A DNA stretch of 50,967 nucleotides from Argonema galeatum A003/A1 (GTDB taxonomy: Bacteria; Cyanobacteriota; Cyanobacteriia; Cyanobacteriales; Aerosakkonemataceae): assembly GCF_023333595.1 (NCBI RefSeq), contig NZ_JAIQZM010000002.1, positions 1 to 50,967 of the forward strand. Reading direction: 5' to 3'. Of the stretch, positions 8,486 to 16,935 are shown one piece after another. How positions within the stretch are numbered: the first letter of the stretch is position 1; each line of letters starts with the position of its first letter. The notes below the pieces were generated by a model that was not told the origin of the DNA, searched no databases, and saw only the letters and a list, made by a program, of their open reading frames with translations. A program made the position numbers and the translations under genes.

Positions 8486-10216
8486 CTAGTCCTTATTAAT
8501 TTCCCCTTTGTTGTTGATTTTCAGGGGAGTGTTGGGAAAATCACCTTTGGTGAGATTGCGAATCAACTGTACACTGCGAAACTGTTGATCGATATAAGGA
8601 ATTCCTTGCCGATTCAACTGAACGGGGACAATTTTTCCAGAAACAAAATCGCCCTGTGGGTTAAGTTTAACCTCTAAAATCAGAGATTGCCCTAGCACTC
8701 CCCAGGTAGATAAGGACTTGTATCCGACAAAATTACCCAAGGAATAAGCGATTAATTTTCCTTTATATAATTCCATCGCTCTGGGAACATGAGGGCTGTG
8801 TCCCAGAATCAGATCTGCGCCGCTATCGATCATCGTGCGGGAAAATAGAACCAAATTGCCCCGGTTTTCCCCATAGAACATTTCCTCTTGGTTTTTGACA
8901 CGCATCGCGCCTGTTCCCTCGGCACCCGCGTGAACTGATATAACTACAATCTCAGCTTTTTTCTTAGCTTCGGCTACCAGTGCTTTTCCCGCCTCCAAAT
9001 CGTGCATGGAATTGTGAACGTTCAGGTAACTGAACCCGATAAAAGCGACGGTGATGTTTTTGACATTTGTATAGACGATTTGATTTTTCTTGCCAACAGC
9101 TTTCATCCCGGCTTTATCAATATTTTTGATAGTGTCTTCAAAGCCAGCAGCAGAAAAATCCATAGAATGATTGTTAGCTACACTTAAAACATCAAATCCA
9201 GTTTCTTTCAACAGGGTTGCATAATTTGGTGGCGTGCGAAAAGCATGAACCATTGCACGGCTAGTATCTTTGGCGGTTTTGGGATAGTTGGTGAGCGTAC
9301 TTTCAAAATTGCCAAATAAAATATCGGCTCCTTGGAGGTAGGGTTTTACATTCTGAAAAAGCTCTTTATTATTGCTGGGTAGCCGATTGTTGGGAAAGTT
9401 ACTTCCAGGAACGATATCGCCAACGGCTTTAATAGTTATAGATGTTGCAGCATTTTCTGAGGGAGGCTCTGACGTGGAAACAGGTGCTAAATTCTGAACG
9501 GGTTTAGGTTGCTCAGAAGCTTTAGGGGTTGGTTTATTGGCAGCGGGTGAGGGAATGGGAGACTTTTTAGGCGCAGCAACACCTGTTTTTTGGGTGGTTT
9601 TGGGAACGGCTTGAGGTTTTGGCGAAGTCTTGGGGGGTGGGAGTGGGACGGCACCTATTCTCTGGGTAGTTTTAGAAGTTTGTCGCTGTACAGACGTTGG
9701 CTGCTGGGAGGAGGCGGCGACTTGGGAATCCATTTTAGCTCTGACGACAAAACCCACTGTTGCAACTAAAATCCAACAGATGCTGCCTAACAAGAGCAAA
9801 GGAATCTTTTTTCTATACTTTGTTTTTAGTTTTGTGGGTTTACGCTTTGGCCCTGGGCCGGGAGTGACTAGCCGGGGTAGAGTTGCCGTAGAAGTGGAGG
9901 CGTAGGCGGGTTGCTTTAATTCAACGAACTCTGTCCAGGTAGGCCATTTTTGGTCGCTGCGTCGCCCATAAAGGCGCACAGAGTCAATATATTTGGGGTT
10001 GAGGCGGATTATTCCGTCGTGTATGAAGCGGACGCAGGAGGCTTGATTTGGCACTCGATCGGACTCTAGGACGATATGCAGGCAATTGCCTTTGCTCTTT
10101 GCTGTCGCCGTGACGCCTTTTTTGGATACAACCTTGTTGATTAGGACGGCGATCGCATCGGGATCGCCCTGTTGCGCCAAGGATAGCACATTTTGCTCAA
10201 TTACCTGAGTCACCAT
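8486..10216 (-). CDS. CapA-family (poly-gamma-glutamate/capsule synthesis) metallophosphatase-like protein with N-terminal cyanobacterial module
   Basis: A 576-residue, single-pass protein. Residues 1-90 form a soluble module beginning VTQVIEQNVLSLAQQGDP that I recall from several cyanobacterial proteins. A Lys/Arg-rich stretch and one hydrophobic helix (LLLLGSICWILVATVGFVV) follow, then a Pro/Ala/Thr-rich linker. From about 260 comes the CapA/PGA_cap domain, with KAVGDIVPG, FGNFESTLTN, SVANNHSMDF and LGHSPHVPR matching the metal-binding motifs of the calcineurin-like fold. ATG 10216 has GGGGAG just upstream and is preferred to GTG 10228. CapA relatives take part in capsule or polyglutamate export, but no capB/capC is nearby, so polyglutamate synthesis is not shown. 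Confidence 0.8.
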   Translation of the reverse strand: MVTQVIEQNVLSLAQQGDPDAIAVLINKVVSKKGVTATAKSKGNCLHIVLESDRVPNQASCVRFIHDGIIRLNPKYIDSVRLYGRRSDQKWPTWTEFVELKQPAYASTSTATLPRLVTPGPGPKRKPTKLKTKYRKKIPLLLLGSICWILVATVGFVVRAKMDSQVAASSQQPTSVQRQTSKTTQRIGAVPLPPPKTSPKPQAVPKTTQKTGVAAPKKSPIPSPAANKPTPKASEQPKPVQNLAPVSTSEPPSENAATSITIKAVGDIVPGSNFPNNRLPSNNKELFQNVKPYLQGADILFGNFESTLTNYPKTAKDTSRAMVHAFRTPPNYATLLKETGFDVLSVANNHSMDFSAAGFEDTIKNIDKAGMKAVGKKNQIVYTNVKNITVAFIGFSYLNVHNSMHDLEAGKALVAEAKKKAEIVVISVHAGAEGTGAMRVKNQEEMFYGENRGNLVLFSRTMIDSGADLILGHSPHVPRAMELYKGKLIAYSLGNFVGYKSLSTWGVLGQSLILEVKLNPQGDFVSGKIVPVQLNRQGIPYIDQQFRSVQLIRNLTKGDFPNTPLKINNKGEINKD

Positions 10217-10311
10217 AAGTCTCCCCACACTAACTGATAGACTGCCTGAATAGACTGCCTTATAATACGGCTGACAAAAGTTTAAACCGGAGTAGGCATA
10301 AATTTCAGAAA

Positions 10312-11409
10312 ATGATAGATAGTTGGAACGAAAAGGCTGTTCGAGTACACCGTCGTTTGCTGGTGACGGGTGGTGCGGGGTTTATTGGCTCGAATTTTGT
10401 GCTTTACTGGTGCGACACTTACCCAGACGATCGCGTGGTGGTGCTGGATGCGCTGACTTATGCGGGAAATCGCCGTAATTTGGCAGATGTGGAAGGTAGG
10501 GAGAATTTTCGGTTTGTTGAGGGCGATATATGCGATCGCACTCTGCTAGACAAATTGTTACAAGAAGAAAATATTGATACTGTGGCCCACTTTGCGGCTG
10601 AATCTCATGTCGATCGATCGATTTTAGGGCCGGGTGCTTTCGTTCAAACCAATGTCGTGGGAACTTTCACCCTACTAGAAGCTTTCCGACAACATTGGAA
10701 AACCCCCCTTTCTAAGCAGGAGGGGATCTTCCTCCACGTTTCCACCGATGAAGTTTACGGCAGCCTTGGCCCCAACGATCCCGCCTTTACAGAAACGACG
10801 CCTTATGCTCCTAATAGCCCTTATTCCGCGTCAAAAGCTGGCAGCGACCATTTAGTTCGTGCCTACTACCACACTTATGGCTTACCGACAATTATCACAA
10901 ATTGCTCTAACAATTATGGCCCTTATCAGTTTCCCGAAAAGCTGATTCCTCTGATGTGTATCAATGCCTTAATCGGCAAAAATCTGCCTGTTTATGGAGA
11001 TGGGCAAAATGTGCGGGATTGGCTTTATGTAATCGATCATTGCCGTGCTTTAGATGTGGTAATTCATCGCGGCAAACCGGGGGAAACTTATAATGTTGGC
11101 GGCAATAACGAAGTTAAGAATATCGATTTAGTTCAGACTTTGTGCGAATTAATGGATAAATTGGCTACCGATTTACCAGTCCGTCCTTGCAGTAATTTGA
11201 TTACATTTGTCAAGGATAGACAGGGACACGATCGGCGGTATGCGATTAATTCAAATAAGTTGAAGACTAAGTTAGATTGGAGTCCTTCAGTTACAGTTGA
11301 AGAGGGATTGCGTCTTACAGTCGAATGGTATTTGAACAATCGGGATTGGTGGGAACCATTATTGTCCGAGGAATATCAGACTTACTATCGGCAGGTTTAT
11401 GTTTCTTAG
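10312..11409 (+). CDS. rfbB: dTDP-glucose 4,6-dehydratase
   Basis: A short-chain dehydrogenase/reductase-fold enzyme that makes dTDP-4-keto-6-deoxyglucose, the second step towards dTDP-rhamnose. NAD-binding GGAGFIGS is at residues 20-27, [19 protein letters not shown] and the catalytic YSASK follow in the usual order, and the C-terminus has the family segment [12 protein letters not shown]. Length (365 aa) is normal. rfbA, rfbC and rfbD are not next to it, so the pathway is completed elsewhere. It is divergent from the CapA-like gene; both suit envelope polysaccharide synthesis. TATAAT at 10261-10266 is a possible -10 element. Confidence 0.95.
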   Translation: MIDSWNEKAVRVHRRLLVTGGAGFIGSNFVLYWCDTYPDDRVVVLDALTYAGNRRNLADVEGRENFRFVEGDICDRTLLDKLLQEENIDTVAHFAAESHVDRSILGPGAFVQTNVVGTFTLLEAFRQHWKTPLSKQEGIFLHVSTDEVYGSLGPNDPAFTETTPYAPNSPYSASKAGSDHLVRAYYHTYGLPTIITNCSNNYGPYQFPEKLIPLMCINALIGKNLPVYGDGQNVRDWLYVIDHCRALDVVIHRGKPGETYNVGGNNEVKNIDLVQTLCELMDKLATDLPVRPCSNLITFVKDRQGHDRRYAINSNKLKTKLDWSPSVTVEEGLRLTVEWYLNNRDWWEPLLSEEYQTYYRQVYVS

Positions 11410-11460
11410 CTGGATAGGGAACTGCTATAATTGAAAGGTGATAATGACCAAAAAAAAGGT

Positions 11461-11910
11461 ATGATCAGCTGTTATGATGTAGCCAAATACTTTCTGGCTC
11501 AGGTAGATGAAGATGCTGGCGATCTGATCTCTAATCTCAAGCTCCAGAAACTGCTTTATTATGCTCAGGGATTTCATCTTGCTCTTTATGATGAGCCTCT
11601 GTTTCCTGAACTGATAGAGGCTTGGACACATGGCCCAGTTGTCCCTGAGTTATATTACTACTACAAAAAGTATGGAGTCGGTGCGATTCCATGTCCAAAA
11701 GACGTTGATTTTTCCATTTATGATGAACGAACAAAAAGCCTGCTTGATGAGGTTTACTCTGTGTTTGGGCAGTTTTCCGCCTGGAAGTTACGCAATATGA
11801 CCCATGAAGAAGAACCCTGGAAATTGGCAGCCCAAACGAGCGGTCAAATTTCTCATCAGTCCATGAAAGAATATTTCAAGACTCAGATCGATTGTGAAGA
11901 AGCGGTTTAA
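11461..11910 (+). CDS. Panacea-domain (SocA/GepA-like) protein, candidate antitoxin
   Basis: A 149-residue protein matching the Panacea/DUF4065 domain: YDVAKYFL at the start, LKLQKLLYYAQGFHLA and EAWTHGPVVPELY in the middle, WKLRNMTHEEEPWK near the end. Proteins of this family are antitoxins or proteolysis adaptors in many toxin-antitoxin pairs. The frame extends to TTG 11431, but ATG 11461 places the conserved start at residue 4. The next gene overlaps it by 17 bp, as expected for a co-translated pair. It sits 51 bp after rfbB. Domain assignment is firm; antitoxin function is inferred. Confidence 0.85.
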   Translation: MISCYDVAKYFLAQVDEDAGDLISNLKLQKLLYYAQGFHLALYDEPLFPELIEAWTHGPVVPELYYYYKKYGVGAIPCPKDVDFSIYDERTKSLLDEVYSVFGQFSAWKLRNMTHEEEPWKLAAQTSGQISHQSMKEYFKTQIDCEEAV

Positions 11911-12166
11911 TGCGAATCAACGCAAAGAAAAAGGGGAAAGGTTTTCTGCTAGAGAAACAACCGATGTACCACCAGAGCAGGAACCACCCCTGTTTTCTTT
12001 GCGGTATTTAAACAAACACTACTCTCTTTCTCAATGCACAAAGGATGATGTGAATTTTATTGCTTTCCGGTTCTGTGGTATGGCTCCTATGGTCGGTTAT
12101 CGTGACGGCGCGGTGTTCTATATTATTTGGCTAGATCGGGATTTTAGCCTCTACGCTCACTCCTAA
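11894..12166 (+). CDS. Small partner of the Panacea gene, apparently lacking its central region
   Basis: A 90-residue product starting at GTG 11894 inside the Panacea gene. The N-part (FSLRYLNKHYSLSQCTKDD) and the C-part (VNFIAFRFCGMAPMVGYRD, then FYIIWLDRDFSLY) look like the two ends of a small-protein family of roughly 130-140 residues that I recall, in which about 45 residues separate the CTKDD-like and VNFIAFRF-like segments. Here they are joined directly without losing the frame. I infer an internal in-frame deletion of the likely toxin or partner. The family is recalled rather than searched, so the start and the deletion both need an alignment. There is no better start codon. Confidence 0.55.
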   Translation: MKKRFNANQRKEKGERFSARETTDVPPEQEPPLFSLRYLNKHYSLSQCTKDDVNFIAFRFCGMAPMVGYRDGAVFYIIWLDRDFSLYAHS

Positions 12167-12320
12167 GCGATCGCACTTTGTCGCAACGGATGGTAATATC
12201 TTGTACGGAGGAGCGATCGCATTCTATACTCATATCAATTACTGAGTGAATTCGCAGATCCGGCTGTGAAAAACTATTAGTCATAAGTTGTTCCAATTCA
12301 AAACCAAATGTGTGAGGAGT

Positions 12321-14759
12321 ATGAACGCAGAAATCACGGTAAATAAACAAACTTACGCGGGTTTATTCACAGTCGGACTCGCGACTTTGATGTTTGAAAT
12401 CCTCCTTACGCGCATTTTTAGCGTGACTATGTGGTATCATTTTGCCTTTATGGCTACCTCGGTAGCTATGTTCGGGATGACAGTAGGGGCAGTATTAGTA
12501 TATTTATTTCCCAAATTTTTCACCGAAGAACGAACAAAGTCTCATCTCGCTATTACTTCTTTATTGTTTGCTATTTCCATTGTTGTTTGCTTTTTAATCC
12601 ACCTAAATATTCCATTTGTACCCAGTCTGTCAATTGGGGGTATAGCTTCTATTGCTTCGACATATCTAGTGATATCAATTCCCTTCTTATTCAGTGGAAT
12701 CTGTATATGTTTGGCTTTGACCAAATTTCCTCATCAGGTAAGTAGACTTTACGCTTACGATCTAGCTGGCGCATCCCTTGGCTGTATTCTGCTGATATAC
12801 ATCATCAGCATTACCGATGGGCCGACAGCGGTAATTATAGTGGCTTTCCTTGCTAGTATTGGCGCTATTTTATTTGCATCAGAAGTAGCCTCTAAAAGGC
12901 TAATGCAAATTGCTCTGATATCTACCCTATTACTCGGTTCTTTCGCCATTGTTAATACGATTTTAGTAAATAATCAGTCTCCTTTATTGCGTTTGATGTG
13001 GGTAAAAGGAAAGTTTGAATCAGCGCCAATTTATGAAAAGTGGAATTCTTTTTCTCGGATTACAGTTAGCCCGGATAAAGACCCAGCACATCCTTTTGGT
13101 TGGGGATTTAGCCCGGTTGTGCCTTTTAACGATAAAATCGAAGAATTGGCATTAAAAATAGATGCTAGCGCTGCCACAGTTATTACTAAATTTGATGGAA
13201 ATTTTAATAAAATTGAATATCTTAAGTACGACATCACCAATTTAGCTCATTACATTCGGAAAGACGCCAAAGTTTTAGCTATTGGCAGCGGAGGCGGTAG
13301 AGATATACTTTCGGCTTTATTGTTTGGTCAAAAGTCGGTTTTAGGAGTTGAAATTAATTACGATATTATCAATGCGGTAACTAAAAAGTTTGGTGATTTT
13401 ACCGGGCATCTAGATAGAAATCCTAAAGTTAGTTTCGTTGCTGATGAAGCACGCAGTTACATTGCCAGATCTAAAGATAAATTCGATATTATTCAGATTT
13501 CGTTAATTGATACTTGGGCAGCAACTGCATCTGGTGCATTTGTTCTCTCAGAAAACTCCCTTTATACCATTGAAGGTTGGAAAGTTTTTCTGGAACATCT
13601 GACTGACAAAGGAATTTTAACAGTATCCCGTTGGTATGTAGGGAAAAGTCCTAGTGAGATGTATCGGCTAACTTCTCTGGCGACTAATTCACTTATGAAA
13701 TCCGGGATTACAAATACCCGAAATCATATTGTCATCGCGAGACGAATGTTTGGGCAAAGCGATAATGAGCCGGTTGGTGTGGGAACGATGCTGGTAAGCA
13801 AAGAACCTTTTTCAGAGCAAGATTTGGATATTCTGCAAAAAGTTACTAAGCAGATGCAATTTGAAATTGTTCTTAGCCCGCGATTTGCGCTCGACAAGAA
13901 TTTTAAAACTATTGCTGATGGAAAAAATCTCGATGAATTTGTGGCTAAGTTTCCTCTCAATATTGCTGCACCGACTGATGATAGCCCGTTTTTCTTTAAT
14001 ATGCTGCGGCTGCAAGATGCGTTTAATCCAAAACTGTGGTATGAAGAGGCTTGGAGTTCTAACCTGAAAGCTGTTGTGATCTTGGGTGCTTTACTTATAG
14101 TTGTGATAGTTTTGACATTCCTCTGCATTATTGTGCCGTTGCTTCTAACTACTAAGAGGGCAACTTTAAAGGGTGCTTTGCCTCTTTCTCTCTTTTTCGC
14201 TGGCATAGGTTTGGGTTTTATGCTGGTAGAAATTTCGCAAATGCAGCGGTTGATTGTTTTTCTAGGACATCCAACTTATGGGTTATCTGTGGTGCTGTTT
14301 TCGTTATTATTATCGAGTGGTTTGGGGAGTTATTCAACGGAAAAGGTAAGCAATAAAGGGATGGCGAGTTCAGCAACTTTACGGCTGCTGTTGTTGCTAT
14401 TTACCTTGTATGTGTTTGGAAAATTTACGCCTTATGCTATTGACTTATTCGATGATGCGACAACGGCAGTACGCATCCTGGTAGCGACAGGCATCCTTTT
14501 GCCGCTGGGTTTCTTTATGGGAATGGCGTTTCCGATGGGAATGCAGTTAGCGTCTCAGAAGTCTGCTGAGTTAACGCCTTGGCTGTGGGGAATTAATGGG
14601 GCGACTTCGGTTTGCGCTTCTGTACTGGCAGTTGCGATCGCGCTAAACTCCAGCATATCCACTTCATTTTGGACGGGTTTTGCCTGTTATTTACTAGCTA
14701 TTCTGGCCTTTGTTTGGGCAAGTCGAGGTCAGGTTAAGCTTAAACAAAGTGCCGAGTAA
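12321..14759 (+). CDS. Polytopic membrane protein with embedded spermidine-synthase-like methyltransferase-fold domain
   Basis: An 812-residue protein. Residues 1-220 hold about seven hydrophobic helices, 225-580 are soluble, and 585-805 hold six or seven more helices. The soluble part contains a Rossmann SAM-type core: VLAIGSGGGRDILSAL, then VEINYDI with the acidic cofactor residue, VSFVADEARSYIAR, and FDIIQISLIDTWAATASGAF. This resembles the SpeE/spermine synthase fold. Such membrane-SpeE fusions are widespread and their substrate is unknown; polyamine synthesis should not be assumed. GAGGAG precedes ATG 12321 directly; the frame is open to TTG 12288. It stands between the Panacea pair and a terminator hairpin. 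Confidence 0.8.
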   Translation: MNAEITVNKQTYAGLFTVGLATLMFEILLTRIFSVTMWYHFAFMATSVAMFGMTVGAVLVYLFPKFFTEERTKSHLAITSLLFAISIVVCFLIHLNIPFVPSLSIGGIASIASTYLVISIPFLFSGICICLALTKFPHQVSRLYAYDLAGASLGCILLIYIISITDGPTAVIIVAFLASIGAILFASEVASKRLMQIALISTLLLGSFAIVNTILVNNQSPLLRLMWVKGKFESAPIYEKWNSFSRITVSPDKDPAHPFGWGFSPVVPFNDKIEELALKIDASAATVITKFDGNFNKIEYLKYDITNLAHYIRKDAKVLAIGSGGGRDILSALLFGQKSVLGVEINYDIINAVTKKFGDFTGHLDRNPKVSFVADEARSYIARSKDKFDIIQISLIDTWAATASGAFVLSENSLYTIEGWKVFLEHLTDKGILTVSRWYVGKSPSEMYRLTSLATNSLMKSGITNTRNHIVIARRMFGQSDNEPVGVGTMLVSKEPFSEQDLDILQKVTKQMQFEIVLSPRFALDKNFKTIADGKNLDEFVAKFPLNIAAPTDDSPFFFNMLRLQDAFNPKLWYEEAWSSNLKAVVILGALLIVVIVLTFLCIIVPLLLTTKRATLKGALPLSLFFAGIGLGFMLVEISQMQRLIVFLGHPTYGLSVVLFSLLLSSGLGSYSTEKVSNKGMASSATLRLLLLLFTLYVFGKFTPYAIDLFDDATTAVRILVATGILLPLGFFMGMAFPMGMQLASQKSAELTPWLWGINGATSVCASVLAVAIALNSSISTSFWTGFACYLLAILAFVWASRGQVKLKQSAE

Positions 14760-14774
14760 GCAGCAAAAAGAAAC

Positions 14775-14804
14775 GAGGTGGTAGTCGGTTGTGACTACCA
14801 CCTC
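14775..14804. terminator. 12-bp stem hairpin between convergent genes
   Basis: GAGGTGGTAGTC (14775-14786) and its exact complement at 14793-14804 enclose a six-base loop. It follows the membrane SpeE-like gene by 15 bp and faces the convergent small gene, so a bidirectional terminator is likely, although the U-run is weak. Confidence 0.7.
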
Positions 14805-14811
14805 ACTTATC

Positions 14812-14967
14812 TTATGGCTCGCTAGGCCAGTGAGAAAAGCCAAGTAACTGACCGATGCGAGAGGTTTTCCAAAAGGCTTGTCGCTCTGCATGAGTCATCA
14901 TCACCGTTGTCCCAGATCTGACCTGCTCAGGGGTCAAAGGTGGTTGGGAATCCGCACTCCCTTTCAT
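14812..14967 (-). CDS. Possible small gene overlapping the 3' end of the acetyltransferase-like gene
   Basis: A 51-residue frame from ATG 14967 with protein-like content (PPLTPEQVRSGTTVMM, HAERQAFWKTSRIGQLLGF). It overlaps the upstream gene's 3' end by 41 bp in another frame, a geometry seen in coupled pairs, but there is no Shine-Dalgarno sequence. It could instead be the displaced C-terminus of a frameshifted protein. I do not recognise the family. Confidence 0.35.
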   Translation of the reverse strand: MKGSADSQPPLTPEQVRSGTTVMMTHAERQAFWKTSRIGQLLGFSHWPSEP

Positions 14968-15497
14968 GTCTGAGACAGAAGGCTGTTGCTCCTGTCCTTG
15001 AGAAGCTAAAAACATATCCGTCTTCTCCAGGGGCAATGGTTGTCTGCCCCACATACTGCATAGACACTATATCTCTATAGTAAGTAAAAGCATCCTCCAA
15101 AGACACTAGCAAGATAGGCGTGTCGCTCATACCCCCCGAACAATATTGCAGACCTACCTGTGTGGCGTACCAAATTAGCCATTTGCCTACAGGCTCAATC
15201 AGACGATTGGTTTCTTGGCCTCTTGACGCTGGGTTAGTCTCCAGATGCTCAATCTCTAGGGTTTCTGGAGAACCAGGGTAGGGATATAGGCCGTATCGAA
15301 CTAATCCCCAAACTTGCTCGGAGTAAACCAGTTTGACGATGTTCTGACAGTCAAAGTCTGTAAGCTGCCACAAACCAGGCCAATCAAAATTCCAGTCATT
15401 TGGCATATCCTCCTGTGTTGCGGGAGTGAGTAAAGCCGTTTGAGAACCAGCTGAGCGAGTCTGAACCGAGATGCTATATGAACCAAGATTCGTCATT
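14927..15497 (-). CDS. GNAT-like (N-acetyltransferase-type) protein of unknown substrate
   Basis: A 189-residue soluble protein. The middle (LEIEHLETNPASRGQETNRLIEP split as EIEHLETNP and GQETNRLIEPVGKWLIWYA) resembles the acetyl-CoA-binding turn and helix of GNAT enzymes, and DAFTYYRDIVSMQYVG resembles the late GNAT helix and strand. A classic Q/R-x-x-G-x-G/A motif is only approximate (NPASRGQ), so enzyme activity is uncertain. ATG 15497 has AGGTGG 14 bases upstream; GTG 15514 would add six residues. The C-terminus FSFSRTGATAFC followed by RHERECGFP reads as a natural end, which argues against a frameshift into the overlapping downstream frame. Confidence 0.6.
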
Positions 15498-15609
15498 TTT
15501 TCTGTGAAAGCCACCTGAGAATAACTGCTTTAGGTGTGCCTCCATAAATGCACCTGTCCACTGAAGGGGTACATTTCGGGTTCTGTTGAGAATAAAAGAT
15601 TTTTCAAAT

Positions 15610-16146
15610 CTAGTAGCCGCCAACAACATGGGGCAAAGTTTGCCAAAGGAATACGCCAAGAGCTGCGATCGCTAAAACGCCCTGAATCAAACGCCCCACG
15701 ATCGAACCTACAATAATCCCCACACCAGCCTGAAACGCTTGCTTAAGTCGAAGGCTTATCTCCAATTCGCGCCGATAAAGAAACTCTCCGATCGCTGCTC
15801 CCAGTAGTGGCCCCAACAATATCCCCACCAGTGGCCCGCCAAATGGCAGTGCAGGTAGGAGACCTAAAGTTGCCACTACTAAGCCCACGATCGCACCAAT
15901 CTGGCTCCAATTACTTGCACCAGCACGTTTAGCTCCCCAGTAGGCGGCTAAATAATCTATGCCTATGCTGAGAAGCAAGACCAATATTGCTATTCCTAGA
16001 GCCCAGTTGACAGTACTAAAACCGTCAATTGCTCCCCAAATTACAACGGCAATCAAAATCAAGCTGGAACCGGGAATACCCGGAACGATCGCGCCGATGA
16101 CGCCAACGACCATCAAAACAACTAGCAGCCAGTACAGAATTACCAT
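15610..16146 (-). CDS. DUF456 family membrane protein
   Basis: A 178-residue polytopic membrane protein with Gly-rich helices (VVLMVVGVIGAIVPGIPGSS; GIDYLAAYWGAKRAGASNWS; LLGPLLGAAIGEFL). The sequence pattern and length match DUF456. Function is unknown. It starts six bases after the end of the CCB-type gene and is probably co-transcribed with it. Confidence 0.85.
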   Translation of the reverse strand: MVILYWLLVVLMVVGVIGAIVPGIPGSSLILIAVVIWGAIDGFSTVNWALGIAILVLLLSIGIDYLAAYWGAKRAGASNWSQIGAIVGLVVATLGLLPALPFGGPLVGILLGPLLGAAIGEFLYRRELEISLRLKQAFQAGVGIIVGSIVGRLIQGVLAIAALGVFLWQTLPHVVGGY

Positions 16147-16152
16147 AAGCTT

Positions 16153-16821
16153 TCAGATCTCAGCTGGTGCCACATCATTTAAATAGTAGCTGAGGGATAC
16201 TTCTAGTTTGTCAGCAATTCCAGCAATCCAGGTTTCATCTTGCTTGGTATAACTGCGGGGGGCATTAGCTCCTAAAATTAAAACGCCGTCTTTCCCGATC
16301 GGTTGGCAGATGACACCTTGAGTATTTTCTGGTATAAAGTCAAACTCAATCCGCCCTGGATACAGCGTCAAATTCACCAGATAAACTGGCTTTTGCTTTG
16401 ACAGCACTCGCTGTAAAATCTCTCCTGGCTTTACTTCTGGGTTAGTACCTAAAATTCCGCGCCGCAGTAGAACTTTGCCTTGATACCAAACGACGATCGA
16501 TCGCGTCGCCGTGTTGGTAAGTAACAGATGGGACGCCCAAGCCAATTCAGTTCTCACCGCATCTGGCAAAGAAGGCGCAAGTTCAAAACCCTCTTCGCCA
16601 ATCAGCTCGACAGCATCGGGCGATCGGGCCTGCACTTGCTGCCATAACAACCCCGTCAAAATCAGCACCGCACTCAAGATCACCCCCAGTGCATCCGAAC
16701 GAGCTTGAGATTGCGTCAATTCCGGCGTCAGTAAGCGGTTGAAGAGCAGCAAAACGCCTGCTAATCCACCGACAACTAGAGGCAGCTGCCGCAATACCTG
16801 ATTTCGATCTGCCTTAGCCAT
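16153..16821 (-). CDS. Cofactor assembly of complex C (cytochrome b6f) subunit B-type protein
   Basis: A 222-residue protein with two N-terminal hydrophobic helices (about 13-28 and 45-60) and a GAF-like soluble part. The hydrophobic pair, the RSPDAVELIGEEG segment, LLTNTATRSIVVWYQG and PENTQGVICQPIGKDGVLI match cyanobacterial and plastid CCB2/CCB4-type proteins, which help attach haem ci covalently to cytochrome b6 at the thylakoid membrane. It lies just upstream of the DUF456 gene and 114 bp after rpaB. The family call is good; which CCB paralogue this equals is not settled. Confidence 0.75.
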   Translation of the reverse strand: MAKADRNQVLRQLPLVVGGLAGVLLLFNRLLTPELTQSQARSDALGVILSAVLILTGLLWQQVQARSPDAVELIGEEGFELAPSLPDAVRTELAWASHLLLTNTATRSIVVWYQGKVLLRRGILGTNPEVKPGEILQRVLSKQKPVYLVNLTLYPGRIEFDFIPENTQGVICQPIGKDGVLILGANAPRSYTKQDETWIAGIADKLEVSLSYYLNDVAPAEI

Positions 16822-16854
16822 AGTTTTTTAGTACTTGGTGGAGCAGAGGAGAAT

Positions 16855-16919
16855 TTCAGATTTCAAATTTCAGATTTCAGAAATTTGAAATTTGAAATCT
16901 CAAATCTCAAATCTCAAAT
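16855..16919. repeat. AT-rich palindromic heptamer repeat
   Basis: Runs of ATTTCAG/ATTTCAA facing AATTTGAAAT and ATCTCAA make an imperfect 30-bp inverted repeat between rpaB and the CCB gene. The same words occur at 37067-37107, so it is a dispersed intergenic repeat. Confidence 0.6.
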
Positions 16920-16935
16920 TTTCCCCTCTTCCTGC

